A DNA stretch of 64,000 bases from Myrica gale (lineage: Eukaryota; Streptophyta; Magnoliopsida; Fagales; Myricaceae): contig OZ005600.1 in assembly GCA_963930655.1 (NCBI GenBank), positions 15,503,501 to 15,567,500 of the forward strand, in the 5' to 3' direction. Both the position numbers and the translations under genes were made by a program. The notes under the pieces are model-generated. The model did not search any database, had not been told where the DNA came from, and was given only the letters and a program-made list of their open reading frames with translations. The first letter of the stretch is position 1, and every line of letters begins with the position of its first letter. Below, one piece after another: positions 9,519 through 19,523 of the stretch.

Positions 9519-11318
9519 GACAAGCTTAGAGAGGCCGTGAAGCTAGATGCAAGGTCTCAAGAGATCGCGAAAAAACTTGAAGGCCCATCTGATGGGGTGA
9601 CTGGATTCAAGTTGCAGGATGTGCTTATCTACTATAAGTCCTACATTTATGTACCAGATGTGCCCAACTTGAGGAAGGAGATCCTTGCTCATTTCCATCA
9701 TAGTAAGGAAGGTGGTCACTCGGGATGGTTTAGGACCTACATAAGGGTCAAACACTTCTTCTATTGGGAGGGCCTAAAGAGAAGTGTAAAGAAATAGGTA
9801 GCTGAATGTAATGTGTGTCAAAAGGCCAAGCATGACACAAGAGCCCCCACGGGCCTATTGCAGCCCTTGCCCATACCATAAGCTATATGGGAAGATTTGT
9901 CCATGGACTTCGTGGAGGACTTGCCCACAAGTCAAGGGTTTGAAGTGATCTTGGTAGTAGTGGATCGCTTAAGTAAGTATGTTCACTTCATACCCCTTAA
10001 GCATCCATTTACAATGAAGAGCGTGGCTAAGGCATTTGTGGACAACGTGGTAAAGCTCCATGGTTTTCCTAGAACCATCGTGACAGATCGGGATAGAGTG
10101 TTCATGAGCTCTTTTTGGAAGGAAGTATTTGCACTTCAATGAAGCAAAATGAAGACAAGTTCTTCATACCACCCACAGACCGATGGCCAAACGGAGGTGG
10201 TCAACCATACGCTAGAACAGTACTTACGATGCTACTGCCATGACGAGCAAGCCAGATGGATGGAGTATATGTCGTGGGCAGAATATTGGTACAACACCAC
10301 GTACCACACATCCACCACATTTAGCCCATTTGAAGTGGTGTATGGAAGAAAGCCACCTGCCTTGGTGACTTATGAGAAGGGTACAGCTAAGAATGCGGAG
10401 GTGGATGAAGCCTTAATCACAAGAGATGAGATCCTAGCCAAGGTAAAAAGGGAGCTCAAGAAAGCCTAAACTAGCATGAAGAAGCAGTATGACAAAAGGA
10501 GGAGACTCGAAGAGTTTGAGCCTGAGGACTTTGTATACTTGAAGCTTCAACCGTATGACCAAAAGACCATGAAGAGAAAGGTGAGCTACAAGTTAGACAA
10601 AAGATACTATGGGCCTTTCAAAGTGGCTGCCCGTGTTGGGATCGTTGCATATCGGTTGGAATTGCCACCAACCTCAAGGCTTCACCCGGTGTTTCATGTG
10701 TCTCTCCTCAAGAGACGTGTTGGGGATCCTAGCTTGATCGTGGAGGAATCGCCTTCCATTGATGAGGAAGGAAGAATGCTTCTACAACCCGCCATAGCTC
10801 TTGAGTACAAGATGGTATCGAGGGGGAGGATTAAAAGGAAGATTTGGAGAGTGTTAGTGCAGTGGAGTGGGCGACCAAGAGAGGAAGCAACATGGGAGAA
10901 CTATGATGATATCGCCTCAAGGTTTCCACAATTTACCCTTGAGGACAAGGGTACACTTAATGGAAGGGGGAATGAAAGGGTTCCCCAGGAAGACCTTGGC
11001 CTGAACTACCAAGAGGGGGAGCACGAGGAAGAGGATAACATACGAGATGCAACACGAGTGTCATCCATGTGCACCTTTGACACTCTTACAGCACGCACGG
11101 CAGGAGAACATGACACGACCATAGCGCACACAGCCGAGGTACTACTGACAAGCAAAGCAGCAACAGATGACCAAGAGTGGCTAACCACATCAGCCACCGG
11201 CGGCGACAGAGCACCACCACCCTTAGTGGTGACCGGACGAGAAGTAACGAGCATGGCCTTAGGAGACGGAGGAGCACCACTACACAAGGAGGAGCATGGC
11301 GGCATCGCCACCGTATAG
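9519..11318 (+). pseudogene. pol: integrase and chromodomain of the first Ty3 element
   Basis: Same frame again. The zinc-binding HHCC region is at about 9690-9835. The integrase core carries its acidic triad: D in [10 protein letters not shown] in [10 protein letters not shown] in YHPQTDGQTEVVN. A C-terminal chromodomain lies around 10780-10950 (VLVQWSGRPREEATWENYDD), a histone-tail reader that directs integration in chromoviruses. Stops occur at 9795, 9879, 10140 and 10467. The frame then runs past the polypurine tract into the 3' LTR and ends with TAG at 11316-11318, so the last 115 or so codons are LTR-encoded. Confidence 0.92.
10961..10972 (+). other. polypurine tract of the first Ty3 element
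   Basis: Purine run GGAAGGGGGAA (10962-10972) immediately before the 3' LTR TG at 10973. This is the expected primer site for plus-strand synthesis. It is also part of the open pol frame. Confidence 0.8.
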
Positions 11319-11420
11319 GACGGCGGCAAGATCAATCTTTCAGGATCGCATCTTCAGAGATTGGCCTTGATTATGGTAGTTATTAAATAAATCTTATCTT
11401 CTAAAATTAGATATTTCTAG
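10973..11420 (+). repeat. 3' LTR of the first Ty3 element, truncated
   Basis: Matches the 5' LTR from TGAAAGGG to about AGATATTTCTAGA, then similarity ends at about 11420. The last two thirds of the LTR are missing. Confidence 0.85.
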
Positions 11421-12574
11421 AGTAAACATCGCTTGGCATTAATCCACGTCTTCCAATAAAGTGATCGAATCCATGGACGTGTGATAAATAGTGAAGACTA
11501 TCCTTGCTTGAAAAGCTAAGTCAAATACCAACATCATCTACCCCAATCACCCAAAGAAAATACTTAAATCCATAGTTTCCTGCTCTAAGAGACATTTCAT
11601 CGAACACTCTGTACCCAATCTTTAGCTGACCAAAATCCATTCATACCCATACTCAATCCAACTAACAAAAATTAACAAATCACTCTTCTGACATTAAGGA
11701 AGTGAAATGGAAACAAATTAAATTATAGATTCCCAACTTCCAACGACAAATCAATGCAACCCACAACATATAGAAAGAAAAACCCCACATAGCAGCTTGC
11801 AATATCCAAGGCAGTAAACATTAGATTCATGAAAGAAACCTTGAATACAATATTAACACGTAATGCTCAAAGTGAAAACGGAATGGAAAATAAGCCAACT
11901 AACACTTAGAAATCAGAACCGGAAATGAAGAAGTAAAAATAATCTACTCATATCTATCAACGGGAACAGAAAAGAAAAATCCCAAAACAACGTCAATCGG
12001 AAATCTCTAGCAAGGCATGAAACTGCCCGGTATTAAGAATAGAGACGGACATGATAAAAAGATAACGTAATCCAAAGAAAACGAAATCTATGTCTAAATT
12101 GAAGAAATGCAACAATAGAAGAAAGAGGATATTCGGTCTCTCCTAGAAGCAGGGAAAAACACGTCGGCCCCCCTCCGTCCAGATGCAAAATGCCCACATC
12201 TTTCATTTTGTTTTCAGCCTCCCTCTCTTTGACACTTGGCAGGAGCTGATTTGATATTTTAGATATATTCCCCTCCTTCTCACTTCCATGAGCTCACCTT
12301 ATCTCAATTGTTCATCTGAGATACATAAAAACAGAAGTAAAGTTTATGGAAAATATTCCAATTGTATTTATGAAAAGAGAAACATGGAAATATAGTGAGA
12401 GGAGAGAAAAAATAATATTTGTTTTCTTAAATTTACTGAATTGCACTTGCTTTTGTCAAAATTAACAATTTGCCCCTTACTAATGCCCAAAACATAATTT
12501 TTTTTTTATTTTCTAGTGGAAATGATGTAATTTTAGATATTTCTCAAGTGATTAATTAACAAAATTGTGACCCA
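11421..12574. other. no recognisable gene
   Basis: Unique-looking AT-rich sequence between the truncated 3' LTR and the LINE fragment. No long frame, tRNA or repeat was recognised. Confidence 0.4.
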
Positions 12575-12735
12575 ATCACGACCCTTTAGTAAGTTCTGAT
12601 ACATAGACTTTACTGTGAAACCACTCGACTGTTCAAGGGTCCATAACATCACATCACTTCTTGGATTAACTGGTAAGGTGATCCTTCGAATTGCATGAAC
12701 ATAGACATCATCAAAGATAGATTCCAAATTATGAA
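12575..12735 (-). pseudogene. LINE (L1) 3' coding fragment, after the hAT insertion
   Basis: Minus-strand frame with HNLESIFDDVYVHAIRR, ITLPVNPRSDVMLWTLEQSS and GFTVKSMYQNLL. This is the region downstream of reverse transcriptase in plant L1 elements (zf-RVT region). It joins in frame to the fragment ending at 25738: codons for D-I-H-N continue across the hAT element. It breaks off near 12575 with no poly(A) tail recognised. Confidence 0.85.
12728..12735. repeat. left target-site duplication of the hAT element
   Basis: ATTATGAA here and CTTATGAA at 25738-25745, an 8-base duplication with one mismatch, as expected for hAT insertion. Confidence 0.85.
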
Positions 12736-12948
12736 CATGGGCGGATCCAAGGGGGTGCGGGCGGGGGCGGCCGCCCCCACTGGCTCCAAAAATTCTTTGC
12801 AATTTTTTTTTTGTTATTAAGCAGCAGGCCCGCCCCCACTGGCCCAGCCGCCCTGGCCTGCTTCCAAGGTCAGTGGGGGTGAGACTGGGCCAGCGGGGGC
12901 ATACCCACTGGCCCAGTCCGTGTGGCCTAATTTCTTAATTTTTTTTTT

Positions 12949-12988
12949 AAATCAGAGGGTGAAATTACGCCGTTTCACCCTCTGATTT
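12949..12988. repeat. perfect 16-bp hairpin in the hAT left arm
   Basis: AAATCAGAGGGTGAAA and its exact inverse are separated by 8 bases (TTACGCCG). It may be a subterminal structure or part of the leader. Confidence 0.7.
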
Positions 12989-13397
12989 TTTTTAAAAAAA
13001 TTACTCACGCCTCTCTCTCTCACTCTGCGATCTCTCTGTGTCTCCCTCAGCCTCACGCCTTAACAGTCCCTCTCACTGGTCCATTATCACTTTAATTGCA
13101 CTAATACATAAATTATGTAGGTTCTCACTAATTTATCATTTGCCAATTAGAAAGGAAAGCACATAAATATTGTTTTTGATTAATCTAATTTATTACTGAG
13201 GTTATTTTTTAACGAGAAATAGCTGAATGCACCAATACTTTTTGACAGAAGAAGATTCTTTATTTTCATATAGGCATTAAACTCTATAATTATTGATGGG
13301 TGTTAAGAATTGTCTTCCTCATATGCTTATGGACGTTTTATTTTGTTTTGTTCTTTTTAGATAATTGATAGATTTTAGATAAAAAAAGTCACGAAGC

Positions 13398-13785
13398 ATG
13401 AAGTCGTCTAATACTCCTAATGTGGCTACTACTTCTAATGAGGATTCTAGTTCAAAAAGATCTCGCCCTTTGTTGAGTTCAGATGATATTATTTCTGACC
13501 TAGGGTTGCGTAAATATATTGACTTGTGCAGCACAGACCACACTTGCTATCATTAAAGACATTGTGGATGAATTTTTTGTCTTATGGTTGATGAGTCTCG
13601 AGATAGTTCAGTGAATGAGCAAATGACAGTGATTTTGAGATATGTGAACAAAAATGGATAGGTGATTGAATGGTTTCTTTGTGTGGAACATGTTACTAAC
13701 ACATGTTACCAGTCTTTAAAAACTGCTATAGGTAAATTGTTTGCAAGACACGAGTTATAAATTGTTTCTTGATATGGATAAGTGT
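13398..13785 (+). pseudogene. hAT transposase fragment (ZMYM1-like / DUF4371 type)
   Basis: From ATG 13398 the frame reads MKSSNTPNVATTSNEDSSSK and LSSDDIISDLGLRKYI, like the leader before the TTF zinc finger of plant hAT transposases. After a gap and frame change it reads VDESRDSSVNEQMTVILRYV and EWFLCVEHV. That is the conserved block of the ZMYM1-like family (normally ..LVDESRD..EQMAVVLRYVNK..). The part between is deleted, in-frame stops are present and the CACTA element cuts the rest. Inactive. Confidence 0.75.
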
Positions 13786-14900
13786 CACTACAACAGATTA
13801 GACTTTTAGCGACGAATTTTTCAGTGACGAATAAAATTTCTTCGCTGAAAGTAGAGTTTCCGCGACGGAATGTGAAGTTCGTCGCTGATTTGGAGAACGG
13901 AACTCCTTCAGCGACGAACCAAGAAAAACCGTTGCCGAAACCTCCGTTCGAACGAATTACTTCCGTTCGAACTAGTAGAAAAGAAATTATATTAATAAAT
14001 AATTACACGCAGATTAGTTCGAACAAAATAAGACAGTTCGAACAAGAGATATTTTCTGTCACGAATTATTTTCGTCGCAAAACTAAAATGGACCGCTCGA
14101 ACTGATTGGTCAGTTCGAACAAACTCTTTTCGTCGCCGAATCATAATCTGTTCGAACAAAGTGTTCGGTTCGACCAAGCATTAGTAGTTCGAACGAGTTA
14201 GGAATATGTTCGAACGTGAGACTGGTGTCCATCTGTGATTGGTTAATATAAAGACGGGCCAATTATCATATACGTGTTCGAACAGACTCTCAGTTCGAAC
14301 GAAGGTGAATCGTTATACTCTTTTATTGGTGACTGTGAGGCGTTGCAGGCAACGTCTTTTCTTTGCCTGCAACGCCTGATCTCGTTCGAACGAACGTAAC
14401 GAGTTCGAACCAGCATACAAAACGTGTCCCTTTATTATTTGTTATTGATTGAGGCGTTGCAGGCAACCTCTTTTTTTTTTGCAACGCCTGTCCTTGTTCG
14501 TACGCAGTGTCATCGTTCGAACGAAAATGCAGGATTCCGCCACATGGCAATTGTGTTCCTTTGATTTGTGTCATCTGTGCGTAGTTCGTTCGAACCATCG
14601 TTTCGTTCGAACGAATGCGAAACGTGACCCTTTTTTACGCGTCATTGATTTAGGCGTTGCAGGCAACGTCTTTTCGTTTCCTGCAACGCCTGACGTCGTT
14701 CGAACTAGTGTCAAACGTAGTTCGAACGACAATGCAGGATTCCGCCACATGGCAATTGTGGATCTTTGATTTGTGCCATTTGTGCGATTGTCGTTCGAAC
14801 TGAGAGGTGAGTTCGAACGAGTGTCCAATCGTCGTCCACCTCGCGAACCATTCTGGTTTGTTTTAAAAGCTAACTGTTCGAACCAAGCAGGCGATACTCT
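13786..14900. repeat. left subterminal repeat array of the CACTA element
   Basis: GCGACGAA-type motifs lie closest to the end (13808-13930, 14130-14145). More than twenty TTCGAAC/GTTCGAA motifs follow (13945-14885), several as the palindrome CGTTCGAACG. In En/Spm the subterminal motifs bind TNPA; that role is inferred here. A roughly 200-base unit is tandemly repeated within (AATGCAGGATTCCGCCACAT at about 14526 and 14729). Confidence 0.85.
14338..14691. repeat. three related hairpins in the CACTA subterminal region
   Basis: AGGCGTTGCAGGCAA pairs exactly with TTGCCTGCAACGCCT (14338-14352 with 14363-14377). Shorter versions recur at 14452-14490 and 14652-14691 (12-base arms). All three are spaced within the TTCGAAC array. 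Confidence 0.85.
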
Positions 14901-16227
14901 TCATAAACTCTTCATAAAAACGGCAGTTTCGTAGCAAACATTTCATTCGATCGGTAGAGGCTTCCATTTTCTCCACTCCATTTTCTCATCTTCCTTCCTC
15001 AGGTACTTAGGATTTTATTTCATGGTTCGTTATTTTACATAGTGTTCGGTCTTGCACTTCTACTATGAGCATGCATTTTGCTTCCTTTTACACCGATAGC
15101 ATTTCCTTTTGAAATGTTGTGGGTTTCATATACTAAATTGTATCTTTTTAAATTTAAAAATGGTCACCACTAGTATCATCTTCCTTGTATCTATGTTATC
15201 AACCGTGAGATACTCGTCTAATTAATAAAAAATTTAAACCAGTTCATTTTGTAAGTCATAAGATTATTTGTATTTTTATTGAGACACAATCTTCACAGGA
15301 ATTTTAAGTGAATTTTTGTTTAATAAAAAAATTAAGTTAAACAAATCAGAATTGGACGAGATTCATTACTAGGGTAGTAGTTAAACCGAGACATCTACCT
15401 ACCACATAGATTCTTTAGTATATGACGAGCCATTTGAAATTGTGTTATTTATTTGTTTTTCCTCAATTTTTTTATTATATAAGTGCATGGATGATCATGT
15501 TAAACGTTTATTAGACTTATTCTTTTTTGTATTGACAATTGGACTTAATTGACAGAAGGCAAATAAAAAATAAAAAACTTGAAGAAAAAAAATCAACCTT
15601 AGGCGATGTATTTAATAGGTATGTTGTATATGTACATTAATAATAACTGAAGAATCTGGTGTTTGGCTGCTTAAATATTTAGTCTAATAAATTAATTATA
15701 AAATATTTTTTCTTTTTCCATCAAATTATATTGTTTTTATCAATATAAATATAAAAAATGTATTTTTCAATTGGATGAAAACTTTCTTAATTAAGTAGTA
15801 TTACATGAAATTTTGTAGAACTTCGGTTAATTAACATAATTTTTTTTCCTGTTTTCCTCATTTTGGTCCTAAAAAACTATTTGTGTAATTGACTCCACTA
15901 GTGTCTAATTCTATTTTTTCTCTTTAGTTTGTTTAATTTTTAATTTTTAAAACTTTTATTTGATTTGATTTTAATATGGTAGTTTCTTTGTTAGTTCTTG
16001 TTTTTTAATTTCATTGTTTGTTCTTGTTATAAGTTCCTTATGGTTATTATTTACATGTATTTTGTTTTATTAATTGTCTCCTATGATTAATAACATATTG
16101 TAAGATAGTTTTAGATTCTCTATTATTTTATTTAGAAACTTGGTAATTTTTCTATGATTATTTACGTAATCAATTTATTATTTATATACGAACTAATTTT
16201 AGTTTAAATTATTTTATAGCTTTCAAA
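14901..16227. other. noncoding CACTA interior, probable leader of the first gene
   Basis: AT-rich and without long frames. CT-rich bases at 14955-15000 followed by GGTACTTAG could be a 5' exon and donor region for the gene at 16228, which would make most of this an intron. That is inference only. Confidence 0.4.
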
Positions 16228-17292
16228 ATGGCACCAAGAAGACGTGTACCATCATCTTCACAAACGGCTCAATCTAGAGAGACGTTATCTGTAGCTCAAC
16301 ATCAATCATTGATTTACAAGAGACCAGTTGTTATAGAGCGAGTTGTTCGTTTGAGGGATTTCAATGAGTTGGAGTATGAAGGTCAGAGCATACAGTCTAA
16401 CTTTGAGGAAAGAGGATGGGCTCAGTTTCTCGAAACTACTGGTGACGTATACATCGATCTTGTGCGTGAGTTCTATGCACAAGTTATTACTGTCGATGCT
16501 AGTGTTGAAGAGTTGACTATCCAAGTGAGGGGAGTCTTTTTCACTCTATCAGCTAATATTGTTGCTCAGTTTATTGGATTACTCAGACCCCAGGAGCCGA
16601 CATACCCGACTATTGGCCCTCCGTTTGACATGACACCGGAAGAAGTGTGGAAGGAAGTTACGGGTGAAGATATGATTGTGCCGTCAACAGTTATATGTCA
16701 CCGAGATCTGACACCATTCTTTCGGATGCTTCATCTTATCATAGTTTGGGATATGGCGCCAAAACATCACCGGACCGATCTCAGTTTCGACCGTGGATTC
16801 CTTCTCATTATGGTTGCGCGTCGGACTCCGATTGATCTCTCAGCTCTTGTTGTGCAGCAGATACTTCGAGATGCACGGTATACATCCGAACGGGATAGTC
16901 TCCCACATGGGTTGCTGATCTCGCGCATGTTGGTAGCTGCTGGTGTTCCTATTTTACCCGATGAGAAGATATGGTCTCCAATTGGGCCAATATGTCGTAG
17001 TACGTTCAGTTGCAGTGCAGCTCATCTTCCTCAGGCTGGAGCACATGCTGTTGGAGACATTGGTGCAGATGAGGATGCCATGGACGCCATGGATGCCGAA
17101 CTGCCTCCTCGTACCCATCCTACACGACGTGGTAGATCATTCGCTTTCTAGGGTGGTCAAAGCTCCTCGAGCCAAGACGAGCGTCCTCCATGGATGAGCA
17201 TGCTGGTGAACGAGATTGCATCGCGGATGGACAGCCGGTTTGACAAAATTGAAGAGGAGATCCGTGAACTAAGGAAGGAGCGAGACACTTGA
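16228..17292 (+). pseudogene. Transposase_32-like accessory gene of the CACTA element
   Basis: Frame from ATG 16228 encodes MAPRRRVPSSSQ, then a globular region (VIERVVRLRDFNELEY, SANIVAQFIGL, EVWKEVTGEDMIVPS, RRTPIDLSALVVQQI). This resembles the plant putative transposon protein family (Pfam Transposase_32). An in-frame TAG at 17149 interrupts it; the same frame continues for 46 codons with a coiled-coil-like tail (FDKIEEEIRELRKERD) to TGA 17290. A homologue sits at the same relative place in the second CACTA element (56556-57570, minus strand), supporting it as a regular part of the transposon. Its function is not known to me. A DNA-binding or assembly partner of TNP2 is a guess. Confidence 0.75.
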
Positions 17293-19523
17293 TCATTTAA
17301 TATTGTAGCATTTGGTGACACAGTGACACTGTATTATGTTTTAATTATGTCGTGTTTACCGTATGCTTTTATTATGACTATGCTTGAAGAAATTGAGATA
17401 TTATGTATTAATGTTTGTTATGCTATTATGATGACATTTGAGGTCTTTTATGTTATTATAATCACTCACTATGGTCGGTTTTTTTATATCAAACTCTATC
17501 ATTTCTTTCTGTGATCAATTAAATTATAAACATATACTACATTATGTCTATAGTTGAAATTTTTAAATCCACTACGTTCGTATACGAAAAACTAACAAAA
17601 GAAAATATTATCTATACTATATATATAATATGAATATATTAATATGAATATTATATATGAAAATTATTATTATCTATACATTATTATATAATATTCATAT
17701 ATTAATATGAATATTAATATTCCGTTCGAACAGTAATAAAATTAGTTCGAACGGGAATGTTAATACGCACCGTCTAAGTAATACTTTCTGTTTCGAACTA
17801 ACGTAAATGTCGTTCGAACCGGACTGGTGTTAATACGCACCGTCTAACTAATACTCGTGTGTTTCGTTCGAACGATATTAAAGTTCGTTCGAACGGAACA
17901 GCCGCGAAACCAAAAAAAATAAGTGGCCTCGCGTTAAACGCAGGCCATTCAGAAAAGAAGGCAACCAGAGAGCTCCGCCCCCATTCCTCCATTGTTAGAC
18001 CTTTGAAGCTTTGAGGATCATTTCTCCCTGTCTTTCTCTCAAAATTTGTAAGGGTAAGTTATTTTTCTTCCCATACCTCTATTTGTATGCATTTTTTTCT
18101 TCATAGTTCAATATCTTTTTATATTACTCCGTATATTTTTCGGTACCCTCGAACAATCCTAATTTCAAAGCGTAATCTCGAACATCGCAGAAATATTTTT
18201 ATATGTAAGAGTAGTTTCCTTTAACAAATTAATATGTGTGGCTTGTGGATTCATCAAATTTGGACACTTTTTTCATAGTCTGTTAAGCACGTGCAGTTCA
18301 CCTATTCTATAATATGTCATTTGCCACATTCAATGTGTTGTGTGCTGGCCTGTACGTCAAATACGAACATATGTTCAGACCTTTGTCTAGTAGTGTTCAT
18401 ACGATTTTTCTTAGAAAAGCAAAAAACGTACATGAGATTTTAAATGTTGGTTTCAGAAGTATCTGTCAAAACTGTGCTCTGGCTGGCCTCTAGGATTCCA
18501 TACCCATTGTTTAGGTTATATAAATAAATGATGAAGAGTAATAAAGTGCAGTTCACTTTTGCTTTGAATACTTTTCTGAATCACGGCAATGATTCAACTG
18601 TTGCTTCGTTCTCACAGTTGGGAACCTCTTGTTTGAGAATTTGAAAATAGAGACACTTAAAAATGGGTGTAGGGTAGGAGTTCTAGAGATCGAATCCTCT
18701 TGCTTCTAAAATTAACTTCAGTATTGTGGAGCTTTTTTCATGACAATTTGTTTTTTGGAATGGACAATTATGATTAAATTTTTGAACATTATGTAGCTTT
18801 CTAATTCCTGGCCTATTGGTTGATATAGATTTCTAATTCCTTCAATAGATACTATGACATCCACTCAAAATGCATTGCATTTTCCTTGTCTTAAACATTT
18901 TAAAATGCAATCTAGAGATTATTCATCTAGACGTGCTGTATGGCAATGAAACCATATGTCCATGTCAAAATATAGCCAAATATCACTGCAAGCTTCAACT
19001 GGCTATAACTAGGCTAATGCTATATATGCTATTTTGCATAAGGTATTCTGAGACTTACATGTTTGGATTGTTAGCACTTTCTACTACTTTTCTAAGATGA
19101 GTGTTGATTTAAATACTTCATTCGTTCAATGTGATGATAATTTATTCTATTGCCCAACATCAGACTGTAACTGTATTTCAATGTCAAAGTATGAATAAAT
19201 GAAGACAAGGAACTCAGTATTAGAAGAATGCAGTTTCAGGAATGTATTCTAATATCGTTTTCCAACCTTCTTAGAAGTAAGATCTCCACCTAATAGTTGC
19301 TATTGTGCGGTTCCTGTATCTAAATAAACTGCAGCTCTAGTAAATCCTATGTTATTTGCTGATTTACTAATCTTTTTCGATGTGGGTGCAAATGTTTCCT
19401 ATTTAATTTTAAATAGAATTTATGATCTCCAAATAATTAATATTTAGGGAGTTCCTAGGAAATTGTTTTGCATGTATGCATATTAAGATTCGTTGTTTGT
19501 TATGTTTTTTAAGGGTCACAAAG
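17293..19523. other. noncoding CACTA interior with an internal TTCGAAC cluster
   Basis: Contains an AT palindrome (about 17620-17715). A cluster of TTCGAAC/GTTCGAAC motifs and a repeated phrase (TTAATACGCACCGTCTAA) lie at 17722-17900. AT-rich sequence follows to the TNP2 start. The cluster resembles the subterminal arrays but is about 4 kb from the left end. Confidence 0.65.

Larger units (their letters stand above)
3674..11420 (+). mobile_element. Ty3/gypsy chromovirus retrotransposon, decayed
   Basis: Two direct repeats flank a gag-pol region: the 5' LTR (3674-4780) and a truncated 3' LTR (10973-11420). The pol order is protease, reverse transcriptase, RNase H, integrase, chromodomain, which defines Ty3/gypsy chromoviruses. 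Twelve in-frame stops interrupt the coding frame. The leader between 5' LTR and gag holds a CACTA terminus, and the 3' LTR breaks off after about 448 bases, so no 3' flank or target duplication can be read. The element can no longer encode a full polyprotein. Confidence 0.93.

Noticed and set aside
13940-14885. TTCGAAC array as CRISPR-like repeats
   Set aside because: Motifs are short palindromes with irregular spacing inside a transposon end of a plant genome.
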